Positions 42,107 through 49,760 of a stretch of 64,000 nt of DNA are shown here, one piece after another (the first letter of the stretch is position 1; every line of letters begins with the position of its first letter). The position numbers and the translations under genes are program-made. The notes below the pieces were generated by a model. That model saw nothing but the letters and a program-made list of their open reading frames with translations. It made no database searches and was not told the DNA's origin. Source of the stretch: JBEVOS01 sp964563395 (GTDB lineage Bacteria; Pseudomonadota; Alphaproteobacteria; Caulobacterales; Aquidulcibacteraceae); NCBI GenBank assembly GCA_964563395.1, contig CAZLWK010000019.1, positions 1 through 64,000 of the forward strand, written 5' to 3'.

Positions 42107-43945
42107 TCAGGCGGGCGCGCCGCCCCCGCCGGTGCGCTTGGCGATCCATTTGTCGAGTTCGGTGTCCACGCCCTGCGTGCGCATGATCGCATATTGCTGC
42201 AGGATCGAGAGCACGTTCGACCAGGTCCAATAGATCACGAGACCGGCCGGGAAACTGGCGAACAGGAACACGAACAAAACCGGCATCCAGCGGAAGATCG
42301 TCGCCTGGATCGGATCAGTGGGCGGGGGATTGAGCGCCTGCAGCGCCCACATCGTCACGCCATAGCCGATCGCCCAGGGGCCGATCATCAAAAACGTCCC
42401 CACCAACGGCCAACCGCTGGGATCGAACGGCAAAAGCCCGAACAGATTGACGATGGTGACAGGGTCGGGCGCGGAGAGATCGCGAATCCAGCCGAAGAAC
42501 GGCGCATGACGCATCTCGATGGTGACGGTCAGCACCTTATAGAGCGCGTAGAACACCGGAATCTGCAGCAGGATCGGCACGCAGCCGGCCACGGGATTGA
42601 TCTTCTCGGTTTGATAGAGACGGATCATCTCCTGCTGCTGGCGCTGTTTGTCGGCGGCGAAGCGATCCTGAATCTCCTTCATCTTCGGCTGGATCTTGCG
42701 CAGCTTCGTCATCGCCAGATTGGACTGGTAGACGATCGGGAACAGCAACAGCTTGATCACGATCGTCGACAGAAGGATGCCCACGCCGAAATTCCCGGCG
42801 AATTTGCCCATGAAATCCAAGAGCGCAAAGAACGGGCGCGTCAGGAAGAAGAAGAAGCCCCAATCCACCGCCTTGTCGAAATCGGGGATGGTCAGGTCGC
42901 GCTGATACGCGCGCAAGAGATCGACGCGCTTGGCGCCGGCGAACAGGCGCTGCGTGTAGGTGATCTCGCTCCCGGGCTGCAGCGTCCGCCAATCGCCGCG
43001 ATAGGCGGCGCGATAGCCGATCGTGTCATCGTCGAGGCGGCTGTCATAGAAGGCGGAAATGCGTTCGCTTTGGTCGGGCACGAGCGCGGTGAGCCAATAA
43101 TGGTCCGCAAGACCTAGCCAGCCGCCGGGCCCGGCGAGTTCCAGAATGCGCTGATCCTCGCCGACGCGGCCGCGCGCGCGGTCGCGGGCATGCTTGGTGG
43201 CCTCTTCATAGCGCTCTTCGTGCAGGCGCGGTTCGGGGCCGAACACGCCCGTCATGCCCTGATGGACGATCTGATTGACCTTATAATCGCCCGGCAGATT
43301 TTCCCGCCGCACCGTGCCGAACGGGCGCACCTCGCGCGCGCTCTGGCCGTCATTACGCACGCGATCCGTGATCGTGAACATGTAATTGTCATCGACCGCG
43401 ATCGTGCGCGTGACGACCACGCCGTCTTCCGTCGTCAGCGTCAGCGTCACCGGCGTTTCAGGCGTGAGGCGCGCATCCTCGGGCGCCGTCCAGCCGCTGA
43501 AGGAATCGGCCATTGTCGATGCGCTCGCGCCTTCGCCGGCGCGCGTCTCCCAGCCGAAGAACGCATCCTGCCCGCGCGCGCCGGCGCTCGGCGACAGTAG
43601 CCGCACCTCGGCGCTGTCACGCTCCACGGCGCGCCGATATTGTTTGAGATTGAGATCGTCGAGGCGCGCGCCCTGCAAGAGGATCGAGCCGTCCACGGAG
43701 GGCGTGTCGATCGGGATGCGGCGCGAGGCGACGGGCGGCGCGGCGGCGGACGCGGACTGCGCCGGCGCGGACGCTTCGGCGCGCGCGGCCTCTTGCTGGG
43801 CGACGGCCGCCTTTTCGCGGAGCGCTTCCTGGCGCTGCGGCGCGCCGACAAACACTTCGTAGCCCAACAGGACGACGAGCGAGAGAACCATGGCGAGGAT
43901 CAGATTGCGCGTATCGCCTGGTCCTGTGGGGCCGCGGGGCTGCAT
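42107..43945 (-). CDS. yidC: membrane protein insertase YidC
   Basis: 612 residues. N-terminal membrane anchor (RNLILAMVLSLVVLLGYEVFV), an Ala-rich linker, a large periplasmic beta domain (~75-360), then the conserved insertase core with about five helices (FGVGILLSTIVIKLLLFPI, PVAGCVPILLQIPVFYALY, YWTWSNVLSILQQYAIM). It inserts and folds inner-membrane proteins with or without SecYEG. Third gene of the rpmH-rnpA-yidC unit, 37 bases after rnpA. Length and layout are typical of Gram-negative YidC. Confidence 0.96.
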   Translation of the reverse strand: MQPRGPTGPGDTRNLILAMVLSLVVLLGYEVFVGAPQRQEALREKAAVAQQEAARAEASAPAQSASAAAPPVASRRIPIDTPSVDGSILLQGARLDDLNLKQYRRAVERDSAEVRLLSPSAGARGQDAFFGWETRAGEGASASTMADSFSGWTAPEDARLTPETPVTLTLTTEDGVVVTRTIAVDDNYMFTITDRVRNDGQSAREVRPFGTVRRENLPGDYKVNQIVHQGMTGVFGPEPRLHEERYEEATKHARDRARGRVGEDQRILELAGPGGWLGLADHYWLTALVPDQSERISAFYDSRLDDDTIGYRAAYRGDWRTLQPGSEITYTQRLFAGAKRVDLLRAYQRDLTIPDFDKAVDWGFFFFLTRPFFALLDFMGKFAGNFGVGILLSTIVIKLLLFPIVYQSNLAMTKLRKIQPKMKEIQDRFAADKQRQQQEMIRLYQTEKINPVAGCVPILLQIPVFYALYKVLTVTIEMRHAPFFGWIRDLSAPDPVTIVNLFGLLPFDPSGWPLVGTFLMIGPWAIGYGVTMWALQALNPPPTDPIQATIFRWMPVLFVFLFASFPAGLVIYWTWSNVLSILQQYAIMRTQGVDTELDKWIAKRTGGGGAPA

Positions 43946-43982
43946 CGATGATCGGCTTTCGGATGAAGGACGGCGGTTGAGG

Positions 43983-44327
43983 CTAAGGCGCGCTGGGCGC
44001 CGCCAATTCGGCGCGGAGGCTTATCAGCGCGTTTCGAACATCGTCAAGCAAGGCGGGCCAAGGCGCGGCGGCCGCGTCGGCACGGGCCACGAACACGTAA
44101 TCGACGCCCGGCAGGCCAAGCTCGGGCAAGGTCTGGCGGGCCGCTTCCCGCAGGCGCCGCCGCGCCCGGTTGCGAACCACCGCCCCGCCGATCTTTCGCG
44201 TGGCGGTAAAGCCCGCGCCCACGTGAGCGCCGTCCGGCGCTGGCCGGCGGCGGGCCTCCACGATCACGTGTCGGCGAACGGCTTTGCGGCCTTTTTGCAC
44301 GAAAAGAAATTCGGCCCGCTTCCTCAA
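43983..44327 (-). CDS. rnpA: ribonuclease P protein component (start uncertain)
   Basis: Protein cofactor of RNase P, which matures the 5' ends of tRNAs. The RNP motif is GAVVRNRARRRLREAAR, with upstream RKRAEFLFVQKGRK. No ATG or GTG lies between the rpmH stop and the conserved core. TTG 44327 (115 residues) is the only common start but gives a shortened N terminus and no ribosome site. An ATC at 44336 has GAGG six bases before it, and a CTG at 44366 also exists. The frame is open far upstream through rpmH, so overlap with rpmH is possible. Identity is secure; the start is not. Confidence 0.85.
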   Translation of the reverse strand: MRKRAEFLFVQKGRKAVRRHVIVEARRRPAPDGAHVGAGFTATRKIGGAVVRNRARRRLREAARQTLPELGLPGVDYVFVARADAAAAPWPALLDDVRNALISLRAELAAPSAP

Positions 44328-44368
44328 GCGGGCGATGGGCGCCTCAGTGCTCGGGAGCGAGGCCAGCG

Positions 44369-44509
44369 TCAGGCGGACAGGCGCTTGCGGCCCTTGGCTC
44401 GGCGGCGGGCGAGAACTTTGCGGCCAGCGGCCGTCGCCATGCGCGCGCGGAAGCCGTGACGGCGCTTGCGCACAAGCTTGCTCGGCTGAAAGGTCCGCTT
44501 CGTCGCCAC
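44369..44509 (-). CDS. rpmH: 50S ribosomal protein L34
   Basis: 46 residues, strongly basic, matching L34 along its length: KRTFQPSKLVRKRRHGFRARM, then KVLARRRAKGRKRLSA. Starts at GTG 44509 with GAGG seven bases upstream. A ribosomal large-subunit protein; the rpmH-rnpA-yidC order is widely conserved. A promoter-like TTGACC-17-TATCCG lies 36 bases upstream. The rnpA reading frame begins around its 3' end. Confidence 0.95.
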   Translation of the reverse strand: MATKRTFQPSKLVRKRRHGFRARMATAAGRKVLARRRAKGRKRLSA

Positions 44510-44544
44510 TTTGGGCCTCACGCATGTTCAAGTTAAGAGCGAGG

Positions 44545-44573
44545 CGGATACAATGGGGGGGCCGGAAGGTCAA
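44545..44573 (-). promoter_or_regulatory. candidate promoter of rpmH-rnpA-yidC
   Basis: On the minus strand, TTGACC (44573-44568) and TATCCG (44550-44545) are separated by 17 bases, close to the sigma-70-type pattern of alphaproteobacteria. The predicted transcription start would be about 30 bases ahead of the rpmH GTG. Confidence 0.55.
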
Positions 44574-44657
44574 GCGCGCCCCGGCTGGCCCCAGCGCCCA
44601 GATACGAGAACGCGCGCCCAAGGGCGCGCGCTTCGCGCTGCATTGCTGCAATTCGGC

Positions 44658-44789
44658 TTAAGGAATGAGAGCGGAGGCGACCGCCGCCTGCTCGAATACC
44701 ATTCCCATGGCGCCATAGCCGATCGCAAACGTCACTGCGATAAGCAGAAGGCCGACCATACAGTCTCCCGCGTCACGCATCTTGTTCAT
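44658..44789 (-). CDS. small hydrophobic protein (43 residues)
   Basis: A short frame starting at ATG 44789 with GGGAG seven bases upstream. It encodes a charged head (MNKMRDAGD), one hydrophobic helix (MVGLLLIAVTFAIGYGAMGMV) and a short tail ending ALIP. This fits a single-pass membrane miniprotein. No family recognised. It lies between fliE and rpmH on the same strand, with 148 bases before rpmH that include the rpmH promoter. Support is a strong ribosome site plus a plausible helix; coding status is not certain. Confidence 0.5.
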   Translation of the reverse strand: MNKMRDAGDCMVGLLLIAVTFAIGYGAMGMVFEQAAVASALIP

Positions 44790-44978
44790 TCGCGATCTCC
44801 CTGTGCGCCTTGGCCGTCTTCGCGGCGTTAACAGCCCTTATAGATTGCGCTCCTTTGCCGCGCCTGACAAGCCCGATTTTGCATCCAAGCATGTCTGTGC
44901 CGGCAATTTCGCAGGGGTCGGTGCAAGGAGAGGGCCAAACCGGCCCAGATTCCTGACGTAGGCGTCAAGAATTGCGCG

Positions 44979-45281
44979 CTAGATCGGCATCCGCAGGATT
45001 TCCTGATACGCCTGGATCACCTGGTCGCGCACCGCCATCACCGTTTCGAGCTGGGTCTCCGCCGCCGCGATGGCCGTCACCACGTCGACGATGTCGCCCT
45101 GGCCGGCGGCCACGGAGAGCGCCTGGGCTTCCGCCGCGCCCGCCGCCTCGCCGGCGTTGCGGATGGCGTTCTGAACGAGCGCGCCGAAATCGACGCTTTC
45201 TCCCGCGCCGCCTGCCTCCGGCTGGGCCGCGCGCGCGGCGTTCTGATAGGCCCGTGCGGCGGAAAGCGGATCGATCGCCAT
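44979..45281 (-). CDS. fliE: flagellar hook-basal body complex protein FliE
   Basis: 100 residues. FliE links the MS ring to the rod and is an early substrate of the flagellar export gate. The C-terminal half (DIVDVVTAIAAAETQLETVMAVRDQVIQAYQEILRMPI) is the conserved helical hairpin of the family, ending in the usual RMPI. Ala-rich N terminus. GGAG seven bases before ATG 45281. Last gene of the flgB-flgC-fliE operon, 10 bases after flgC. Confidence 0.93.
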   Translation of the reverse strand: MAIDPLSAARAYQNAARAAQPEAGGAGESVDFGALVQNAIRNAGEAAGAAEAQALSVAAGQGDIVDVVTAIAAAETQLETVMAVRDQVIQAYQEILRMPI

Positions 45282-45291
45282 CTAATGTCTC

Positions 45292-45702
45292 CTAGCGGCG
45301 CAAGAGATCGAGCGTGCGCGAGGTCATCGCGCGGGCGGCTTCGACCATGTTGAGATTGGCTTCGTAGGCGCGTGTGGCGTCGCGCAGATCCATCATTTCC
45401 ACCAGCGTCTCCACGTTCGGCAGGCGCACATAGCCATCGGCGTCCGCGGCGGGATGGGTGGGGTTGAATTCGCGCCGGAACTCGCTCTGGTCGGCGACCG
45501 CGCCGACGACGCGCACGCCCTGCACGCCGCCGGACAGCGTTGTCGTCTCCAGCAGCGGAATGCGGCGTCGGAACGGCTCGGCCTCGGGTGAATCGCCCAC
45601 CGAATTGGCGTTGGCGACGTTTTCGGCCGCGATCCGCATGCGCACGGTCTGCGCGCGCATGCCCGAGGCCGCGGCGGCGAGGGCGGCGTCGATATCGCTC
45701 AT
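45292..45702 (-). CDS. flgC: flagellar basal-body rod protein FlgC
   Basis: 136 residues. Proximal rod protein with the N-terminal rod signature (ASGMRAQTVRMRIAAENVANANS) and the C-terminal VEMMDLRDATRAYEANLNMVEAARAM, which form the paired coiled coil of rod/hook proteins. Exported by the flagellar apparatus without a cleaved signal. It follows flgB by 7 bases and precedes fliE by 10. Confidence 0.95.
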   Translation of the reverse strand: MSDIDAALAAAASGMRAQTVRMRIAAENVANANSVGDSPEAEPFRRRIPLLETTTLSGGVQGVRVVGAVADQSEFRREFNPTHPAADADGYVRLPNVETLVEMMDLRDATRAYEANLNMVEAARAMTSRTLDLLRR

Positions 45703-45709
45703 TCAGCCC

Positions 45710-46108
45710 CTACCTTCCCGGCGCGCGCGCGGCCATGCGCACCAATTGCAGGCCCTTTTGATAGAGCGCCACGCCCGTTTCGAACGCCATCCGCGTCTCC
45801 GCGGCGCGCATGCTCTGCTCTTCGAGGACCACGGAATTGCCGTCCATGGTCGTTTCGGAATCGGGACGCTCCACCGGCGTTGGACGCGGCGATCCTCCGC
45901 CGCCCGCGCTCATGTGCAGGGCGTGCGTGCGTGTCATGGCGGGGGCGCCTTGACCCGCGCGCGCGGCGAGGGCGCGTTGAAACGCGCTGGTGTCGAGATC
46001 GCGCGGCGTGAAGCCGGGCGTGGCGGCGTTGGCGATGTTCTCCGAGATCAGCCGCTGGCGCGTGCTGAGCTGCGTCAAGCGCTCCCGCAGCATACCGAAG
46101 AACGACAT
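45710..46108 (-). CDS. flgB: flagellar basal-body rod protein FlgB
   Basis: 132 residues from ATG 46108 (MSFFGMLRERLTQL fits family N termini); in-frame GTG 46123 and TTG 46141 are alternatives. It has the rod signature QRLISENIANAATPGFTPRDL and a C-terminal helix (RAAETRMAFETGVALYQKGLQLVRMAA). First gene of the leftward flgB-flgC-fliE operon. Its upstream region carries a full CtrA box, consistent with class II flagellar control. Confidence 0.93.
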   Translation of the reverse strand: MSFFGMLRERLTQLSTRQRLISENIANAATPGFTPRDLDTSAFQRALAARAGQGAPAMTRTHALHMSAGGGGSPRPTPVERPDSETTMDGNSVVLEEQSMRAAETRMAFETGVALYQKGLQLVRMAARAPGR

Positions 46109-46179
46109 GTCGTTGACGTTCACGCGCGACCGACTCGGCAAATTCTGCCGCCTCTCACGGGGACCGCATCACAAGACGG

Positions 46180-46194
46180 TTAATCACAGCTTAA
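46180..46194. promoter_or_regulatory. CtrA binding site (TTAA-N7-TTAA)
   Basis: TTAA at 46180-46183 and TTAA at 46191-46194 are separated by exactly 7 bases, matching the full CtrA recognition sequence of Caulobacter and relatives. It lies between divergent flgB and fliO, about 70 bases from the flgB start and 95 from fliO, so it could serve either promoter. CtrA is activated through CckA, which is encoded 3.5 kb away. Confidence 0.75.
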
Positions 46195-46207
46195 AAATCG
46201 AGATGCG

Positions 46208-46222
46208 TTAACGCCTGATTCA
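46208..46222. promoter_or_regulatory. second CtrA-like site (TTAA-N7-TTCA)
   Basis: TTAA at 46208-46211 and TTCA at 46219-46222 with a 7-base spacer, one mismatch to the CtrA consensus, 28 bases from the full site. Two phased sites suggest cooperative binding or one site per divergent promoter. Confidence 0.45.
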
Positions 46223-46289
46223 CCAATGCGGCCCAGTCGGATCAAGCGCTCGATGGCGCGCCCCAGAACGGGGTCTGAAGGAGGCGGCG

Positions 46290-46571
46290 TTGGACCTGAT
46301 CGACGCGGCGCGCATGGTGTTCGCGCTTCTGTTCACTTTGGCGCTGATCGCCGGCGCCGCATACGTTGCGCGCCGTTTCGGCATGCTCGATCCGCGGCGT
46401 CCAACGGCCGGCGAGCGGCGGCTGCGCATCACGGAAAGCCTCATGCTTGACCCGCGCCGCCGCCTTGTCGTGGTGCGGTTCGACGATCGCGACTTGCTGC
46501 TGCTCCTGTCGCCCGCGGGCGATCGTTCGATCGCGGAGACGCCCGCGCGCGTCGGCGAGGCCTCGTCATGA
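46290..46571 (+). CDS. fliO: flagellar biosynthetic protein FliO
   Basis: 93 residues from TTG 46290, which has AAGGAGG five bases upstream. One N-terminal membrane helix (VFALLFTLALIAGAAYVA), then the small cytoplasmic FliO domain (RLRITESLMLDPRRRLVVVRFDDRDLLLLL). FliO assists assembly of the FliP ring in the flagellar export gate. It overlaps the fliP start by 4 bases. FliO is poorly conserved; the call rests on the fold pattern plus position directly before fliP. Confidence 0.85.
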   Translation: MDLIDAARMVFALLFTLALIAGAAYVARRFGMLDPRRPTAGERRLRITESLMLDPRRRLVVVRFDDRDLLLLLSPAGDRSIAETPARVGEASS

Positions 46572-47332
46572 TTCGGCGCGCGATTTTTCTCCTGGCGGGG
46601 CTTTGCCTTCTCGCCGCGGTTCCGGCGAGCGCGCAAGCCGTTGAGCCCGCGATCAATGTCAATTTGGGCACCGGCGAAGGATTGACCGCGCGCGTGCTGC
46701 AGCTCGCCGCGCTGATCACCGTCCTGTCGCTCGCGCCGTCAGTTCTGATCATGACCACGAGCTTCGTGCGCATCGTCGTCGTGCTGTCGCTGTTGCGCAC
46801 GGCGATCGGTCTGCAGCAGGCGCCGCCGAACGCCGTGATCGTTTCGCTCGCGCTGTTTTTGACGGCGTTCGTGATGATGCCGACCTGGAACACGATGTAT
46901 CAGGATGGAATCGGGCCGGTCATGCGCGAGGAGCTCGAACTCTCCGAGGCGATGCCGCGCATCACCGCGCCGCTCAAGGAATTCATGGTCGCCCATACGC
47001 GCACCGACGATCTGGCGCTGTTCGTCGATATGGCCAATTTGGAAGAGCCGCCGGCGAGCGTCGCCGACACGCCGTTCATGGTCGTCGCGCCCGCCTTCAT
47101 GATTTCGGAGCTCAGGCGCGCCTTCGAGATCGGCTTCATGCTGTTCATCCCGTTCCTCATCATCGACCTTGTGGTGTCGTCGCTCTTGATGAGCATGGGC
47201 ATGATGATGATGCCGCCGGTGACGGTCAGCTTGCCGTTCAAGATCATCTTCTTCGTGTTGGTGGACGGCTGGCGTCTCGTCGCCGGCTCGCTGGTGGAGA
47301 GCTTCGCGACGGGGCCGCCGGGCGCTGGCTAG
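46568..47332 (+). CDS. fliP: flagellar export gate protein FliP
   Basis: 254 residues. A cleavable signal peptide (FLLAGLCLLAAVPASAQA), then the FliP core: LSLAPSVLIMTTSFVRIVVVLSLLR, PPNAVIVSLALFLT, and SELRRAFEIGFMLFIPFLIIDLVVSSLLM...PPVTVSLPFKI-type segments. It forms the export-gate channel with FliQ and FliR. The overlap with fliO implies coupling. fliQ is not directly adjacent: 281 bases separate them, with a small convergent gene in between. Confidence 0.95.
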   Translation: MIRRAIFLLAGLCLLAAVPASAQAVEPAINVNLGTGEGLTARVLQLAALITVLSLAPSVLIMTTSFVRIVVVLSLLRTAIGLQQAPPNAVIVSLALFLTAFVMMPTWNTMYQDGIGPVMREELELSEAMPRITAPLKEFMVAHTRTDDLALFVDMANLEEPPASVADTPFMVVAPAFMISELRRAFEIGFMLFIPFLIIDLVVSSLLMSMGMMMMPPVTVSLPFKIIFFVLVDGWRLVAGSLVESFATGPPGAG

Positions 47333-47439
47333 CCGGCGAGGCCGAGATCGGCCATCAGACGCGCGGTGAAATCGTCATAGCCACGGGCGCGAAGGGTGCG
47401 CAGGCGGGCATCGCCGAACAGCTTTCGCCACCACCGCAT
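47329..47439 (-). CDS. small basic protein, DUF1127-like (36 residues)
   Basis: A short frame from ATG 47439 with GGAG six bases upstream. The product starts MRWWRKLFGDARLRTLRARG, and its second half, including YDDF and ending LMADLGLAG, recalls the Arg-rich DUF1127 miniproteins (cf. LDDRLLADIGL), a loose resemblance only. Such miniproteins are common in alphaproteobacteria, some acting in RNA turnover and phosphate metabolism. It converges on fliP, overlapping its stop by 3-4 bases. Coding status is likely but unproven. Confidence 0.45.
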   Translation of the reverse strand: MRWWRKLFGDARLRTLRARGYDDFTARLMADLGLAG

Positions 47440-47515
47440 CCGCGCCTCCAGCCCATCGCCGCGCCGCTATCCTGCGGCTTGCCTCGCATGTCATTACGCG
47501 CACGGCTTGATTGCG

Positions 47516-47549
47516 GTTTCGCTAAGTGCGGCGAAAAAGTTTCGCTAAG
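47516..47549. repeat. direct repeat GTTTCGCTAAG upstream of fliQ
   Basis: The 11-base word occurs at 47516-47526 and 47539-47549, 23 bases apart, roughly two helical turns. A TTAA half-site follows at 47556-47559. The pair lies 65-98 bases ahead of the fliQ start and may bind a regulator of the fliQ-fliR-flhB-cckA unit. Confidence 0.5.
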
Positions 47550-47613
47550 ACGCCGTTAACCAAAGCGCCGCTTGGTCGTTCGATGTCGGCAAAAACTGCC
47601 GGGCGGAGGGCGC

Positions 47614-47877
47614 ATGACCGGCGCGGAAGTGCTCGACCTGGGACGCGAAGCGATCTGGCTCACCGTGCTGATCGCCGCCGGCCCGATGCTGGTCGGTCTG
47701 GTCGTCGGTCTTGTCGTTTCGCTTCTGCAAACGCTGACGCAAATTCAGGAGCAGACGCTCGTCTTCGTGCCGAAGATTCTCTCGATCTTCCTGGCCTTGC
47801 TCCTGTTCATGCCGATCATGGGCGGCCTGCTTGGACGCTTCACGAGCGACGTGTTCGTGCGCATCGCGGCGTATTGA
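47614..47877 (+). CDS. fliQ: flagellar export gate protein FliQ
   Basis: 87 residues with two membrane helices (AIWLTVLIAAGPMLVGLVVG and ILSIFLALLLFMPIMGGLL) and the FliQ signature LLQTLTQIQEQTLVFVPKI between them. Part of the export gate with FliP and FliR. GGAGG four bases before ATG 47614. The upstream region carries a direct repeat and a TTAA half-site, suggesting its own promoter separate from fliOP. Confidence 0.95.
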   Translation: MTGAEVLDLGREAIWLTVLIAAGPMLVGLVVGLVVSLLQTLTQIQEQTLVFVPKILSIFLALLLFMPIMGGLLGRFTSDVFVRIAAY

Positions 47878-47878
47878 G

Positions 47879-48640
47879 GTGGAGACGTCGCTCGAACTCT
47901 GGGGCGTGCCGGTTTGGGCGGTCGCCTTGATTTTCGCGCGCCTCGGCGCGGCCTTGATGCTTCTGCCTGGCTTCGGCGAAACCATGGTGCCCGCGCGCGT
48001 GCGTCTCGGCTTCGCGCTGGCTTTCGCCATTTGCGTGGCGCCGGCGCTCGCGGGGCTCGTGCCCGCGATGCCGACGGATGTGTGGGCGCTCGCGGGCCTC
48101 ATCATCGGCGAGGTTCTTATTGGGCTCGTCATCGGCGGCTGCGCACGGCTCTTGATGGGCGCGCTGGCCACTGCGGGCGCGATCATGGGCTTGGAATCGG
48201 GCCTCTCCTTCGCGCAGACCTCCGATCCCACGTTCGCCGGCAGCGGCCAGATCTTCGCGGTATTCCTCGGCCTCATGGGCGCGACGCTCGTCTTCTCCAC
48301 CGATCTCCACCACGAATTCCTGCGCGGCCTCGTCGGCAGCTATGACGTGTTCAGCCTTGGCGCGGCGACGCCCGTGGAGGATGCCGCCGCGCTCGCGGTC
48401 GATATGGTGTCGTCCTCATTTCGCGTGGCGTTTCAGATCGCCGCGCCCCTGATCGTGGCCGGCATCGTCTTTCGCCTTGGGCTCGGCGCGCTCGCGCGCC
48501 TCATTCCCACCATTCAAGTGTTTTTCGTGATCATCCCGCTGCAATTGCTCGGCAGCTTCGTGATCATCGCCATCGGGCTGTCGACCGGCATGCTGGTCTG
48601 GCTCGATTCCCTGTCCGATTACGCGCGGAGCCTGCGATAA
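47879..48640 (+). CDS. fliR: flagellar export gate protein FliR
   Basis: 253 residues from GTG 47879, one base after the fliQ stop (translational coupling; weak ribosome site). About six membrane segments (VWAVALIFARLGAALMLLPG, LIIGEVLIGLVIGGCARLLMG, LGALARLIPTIQVFFVIIPL) with the FliR pattern FGETMVPARVRLGFALAFAIC. Its stop overlaps the flhB ATG (TAATG). Confidence 0.94.
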   Translation: METSLELWGVPVWAVALIFARLGAALMLLPGFGETMVPARVRLGFALAFAICVAPALAGLVPAMPTDVWALAGLIIGEVLIGLVIGGCARLLMGALATAGAIMGLESGLSFAQTSDPTFAGSGQIFAVFLGLMGATLVFSTDLHHEFLRGLVGSYDVFSLGAATPVEDAAALAVDMVSSSFRVAFQIAAPLIVAGIVFRLGLGALARLIPTIQVFFVIIPLQLLGSFVIIAIGLSTGMLVWLDSLSDYARSLR

Positions 48641-49734
48641 TGGCCGCCGAGGACGATGACGAAAAAACCGAGGAGCCTTCCCAGCGCAAGCTGGACGAGG
48701 CGCGGCGCAAGGGCGACATCGTCTATAGTCCCGAGGTCGGAACCGCGCTCTCGCTGCTCGCGGCGACGATCTTCGTGGCCTTCCTGGCGGGGCCCATGGC
48801 CGTCGCGTTGGGGCGCGGCTTCGTCGGCTTCATCGCCGCGCCGGATGCGTTCGCCGCCGATCCCGATGCGCTTTTGTCCATCGCTTGGGAATCCTCGTTA
48901 AAACTCGCGCTCGCGCTTGGCGGTGCGGCGCTGCTCTTCACCGTCGCGGGCCTCGCTTCGCGCTACGCGCAGGATCAGCCGACGTTCACCGGCGAGCGCC
49001 TCAATCCCAAGATCGACAAGCTGAGCCCCGTCGAGGGCTTCAAGCGCGTGTTCGGCAAGGCGGCGTTCGCCGCCTTCCTCAAGACGCTCGCGAAGTTTCT
49101 GATCGTCGGCGCGGCCATGGTGATGGCGCTCTGGCCGCGGGACGCGTCGCTGGAGCGGATGAGCCTCCTAGATCCGATGGCGATCCTGCCTTTCGTGCAG
49201 GACAAAGCCGTCACGCTCATGATCGCGCTGGCGAGCGCTGCCGGCCTCCTGGCGGCCATCGATTACGTCTTCACGCGCCAATCCTACATGCAGCGCCAGA
49301 AGATGAGCCGGCGCGAATTGAAGGAAGAGGCGCGTCAGAGCGAAGGCGATCCGATGGTGAAGATGAAACTTCGCCAGATCCGTCAGGAGCGCGCGCGTCG
49401 GCGGATGATGGCCAATGTCCCGCAAGCCAGCGTCGTCATCACCAACCCGACGCACTATGCGGTGGCGCTCAAATACGAGCAGGGCGTGACGGCCGCGCCC
49501 ATCTGTCTCGCCAAGGGGGTGGATGCGGTGGCCGCCCGCATCCGCGAAACGGCGGAGGCGCACGACATTCCGATCATCGAGGATCCCCCGCTCGCCCGCG
49601 CCCTGTTCGCCAGCGCCGACATCGACGCCCCGATCCCGCGCGAACATTATGAAGCGGTGGCCAAAGTGATCGGGGTGGTCATGCGTTTGGCGGCGCAGCG
49701 CCGCAGGGGACGCACGCCGCCGAATCGGCGCTAA
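48640..49734 (+). CDS. flhB: flagellar export switch protein FlhB
   Basis: 364 residues. N-terminal KTEEPSQRKLDEARRKGDI, four membrane helices, then the cytoplasmic domain with the autocleavage motif NPTH (residues ~269-272) that controls the switch from rod/hook to filament export. The tail is Arg-rich. It overlaps fliR by one base. The next gene, cckA, follows 26 bases later, as in Caulobacter. Confidence 0.96.
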   Translation: MAAEDDDEKTEEPSQRKLDEARRKGDIVYSPEVGTALSLLAATIFVAFLAGPMAVALGRGFVGFIAAPDAFAADPDALLSIAWESSLKLALALGGAALLFTVAGLASRYAQDQPTFTGERLNPKIDKLSPVEGFKRVFGKAAFAAFLKTLAKFLIVGAAMVMALWPRDASLERMSLLDPMAILPFVQDKAVTLMIALASAAGLLAAIDYVFTRQSYMQRQKMSRRELKEEARQSEGDPMVKMKLRQIRQERARRRMMANVPQASVVITNPTHYAVALKYEQGVTAAPICLAKGVDAVAARIRETAEAHDIPIIEDPPLARALFASADIDAPIPREHYEAVAKVIGVVMRLAAQRRRGRTPPNRR

Positions 49735-49760
49735 AAGGGAGATTGGAGACAAGCGGGTTC

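Noticed and set aside
44600..44625. GC-rich palindrome CGCGCGCCC/GGGCGCGCG between rpmH and the small membrane gene
   Set aside because: Loop of only two bases and no T run; such alternating GC palindromes are common in this DNA.
44828..44842. TTAA-N7-TATA resembling a CtrA site near the 43-residue gene
   Set aside because: Only three of four bases match in the second half, and TTAA half-sites arise by chance; too weak to list as a site.
44950..44971. Imperfect hairpin after fliE as a terminator
   Set aside because: One internal mismatch, short stem, no T run on either strand.
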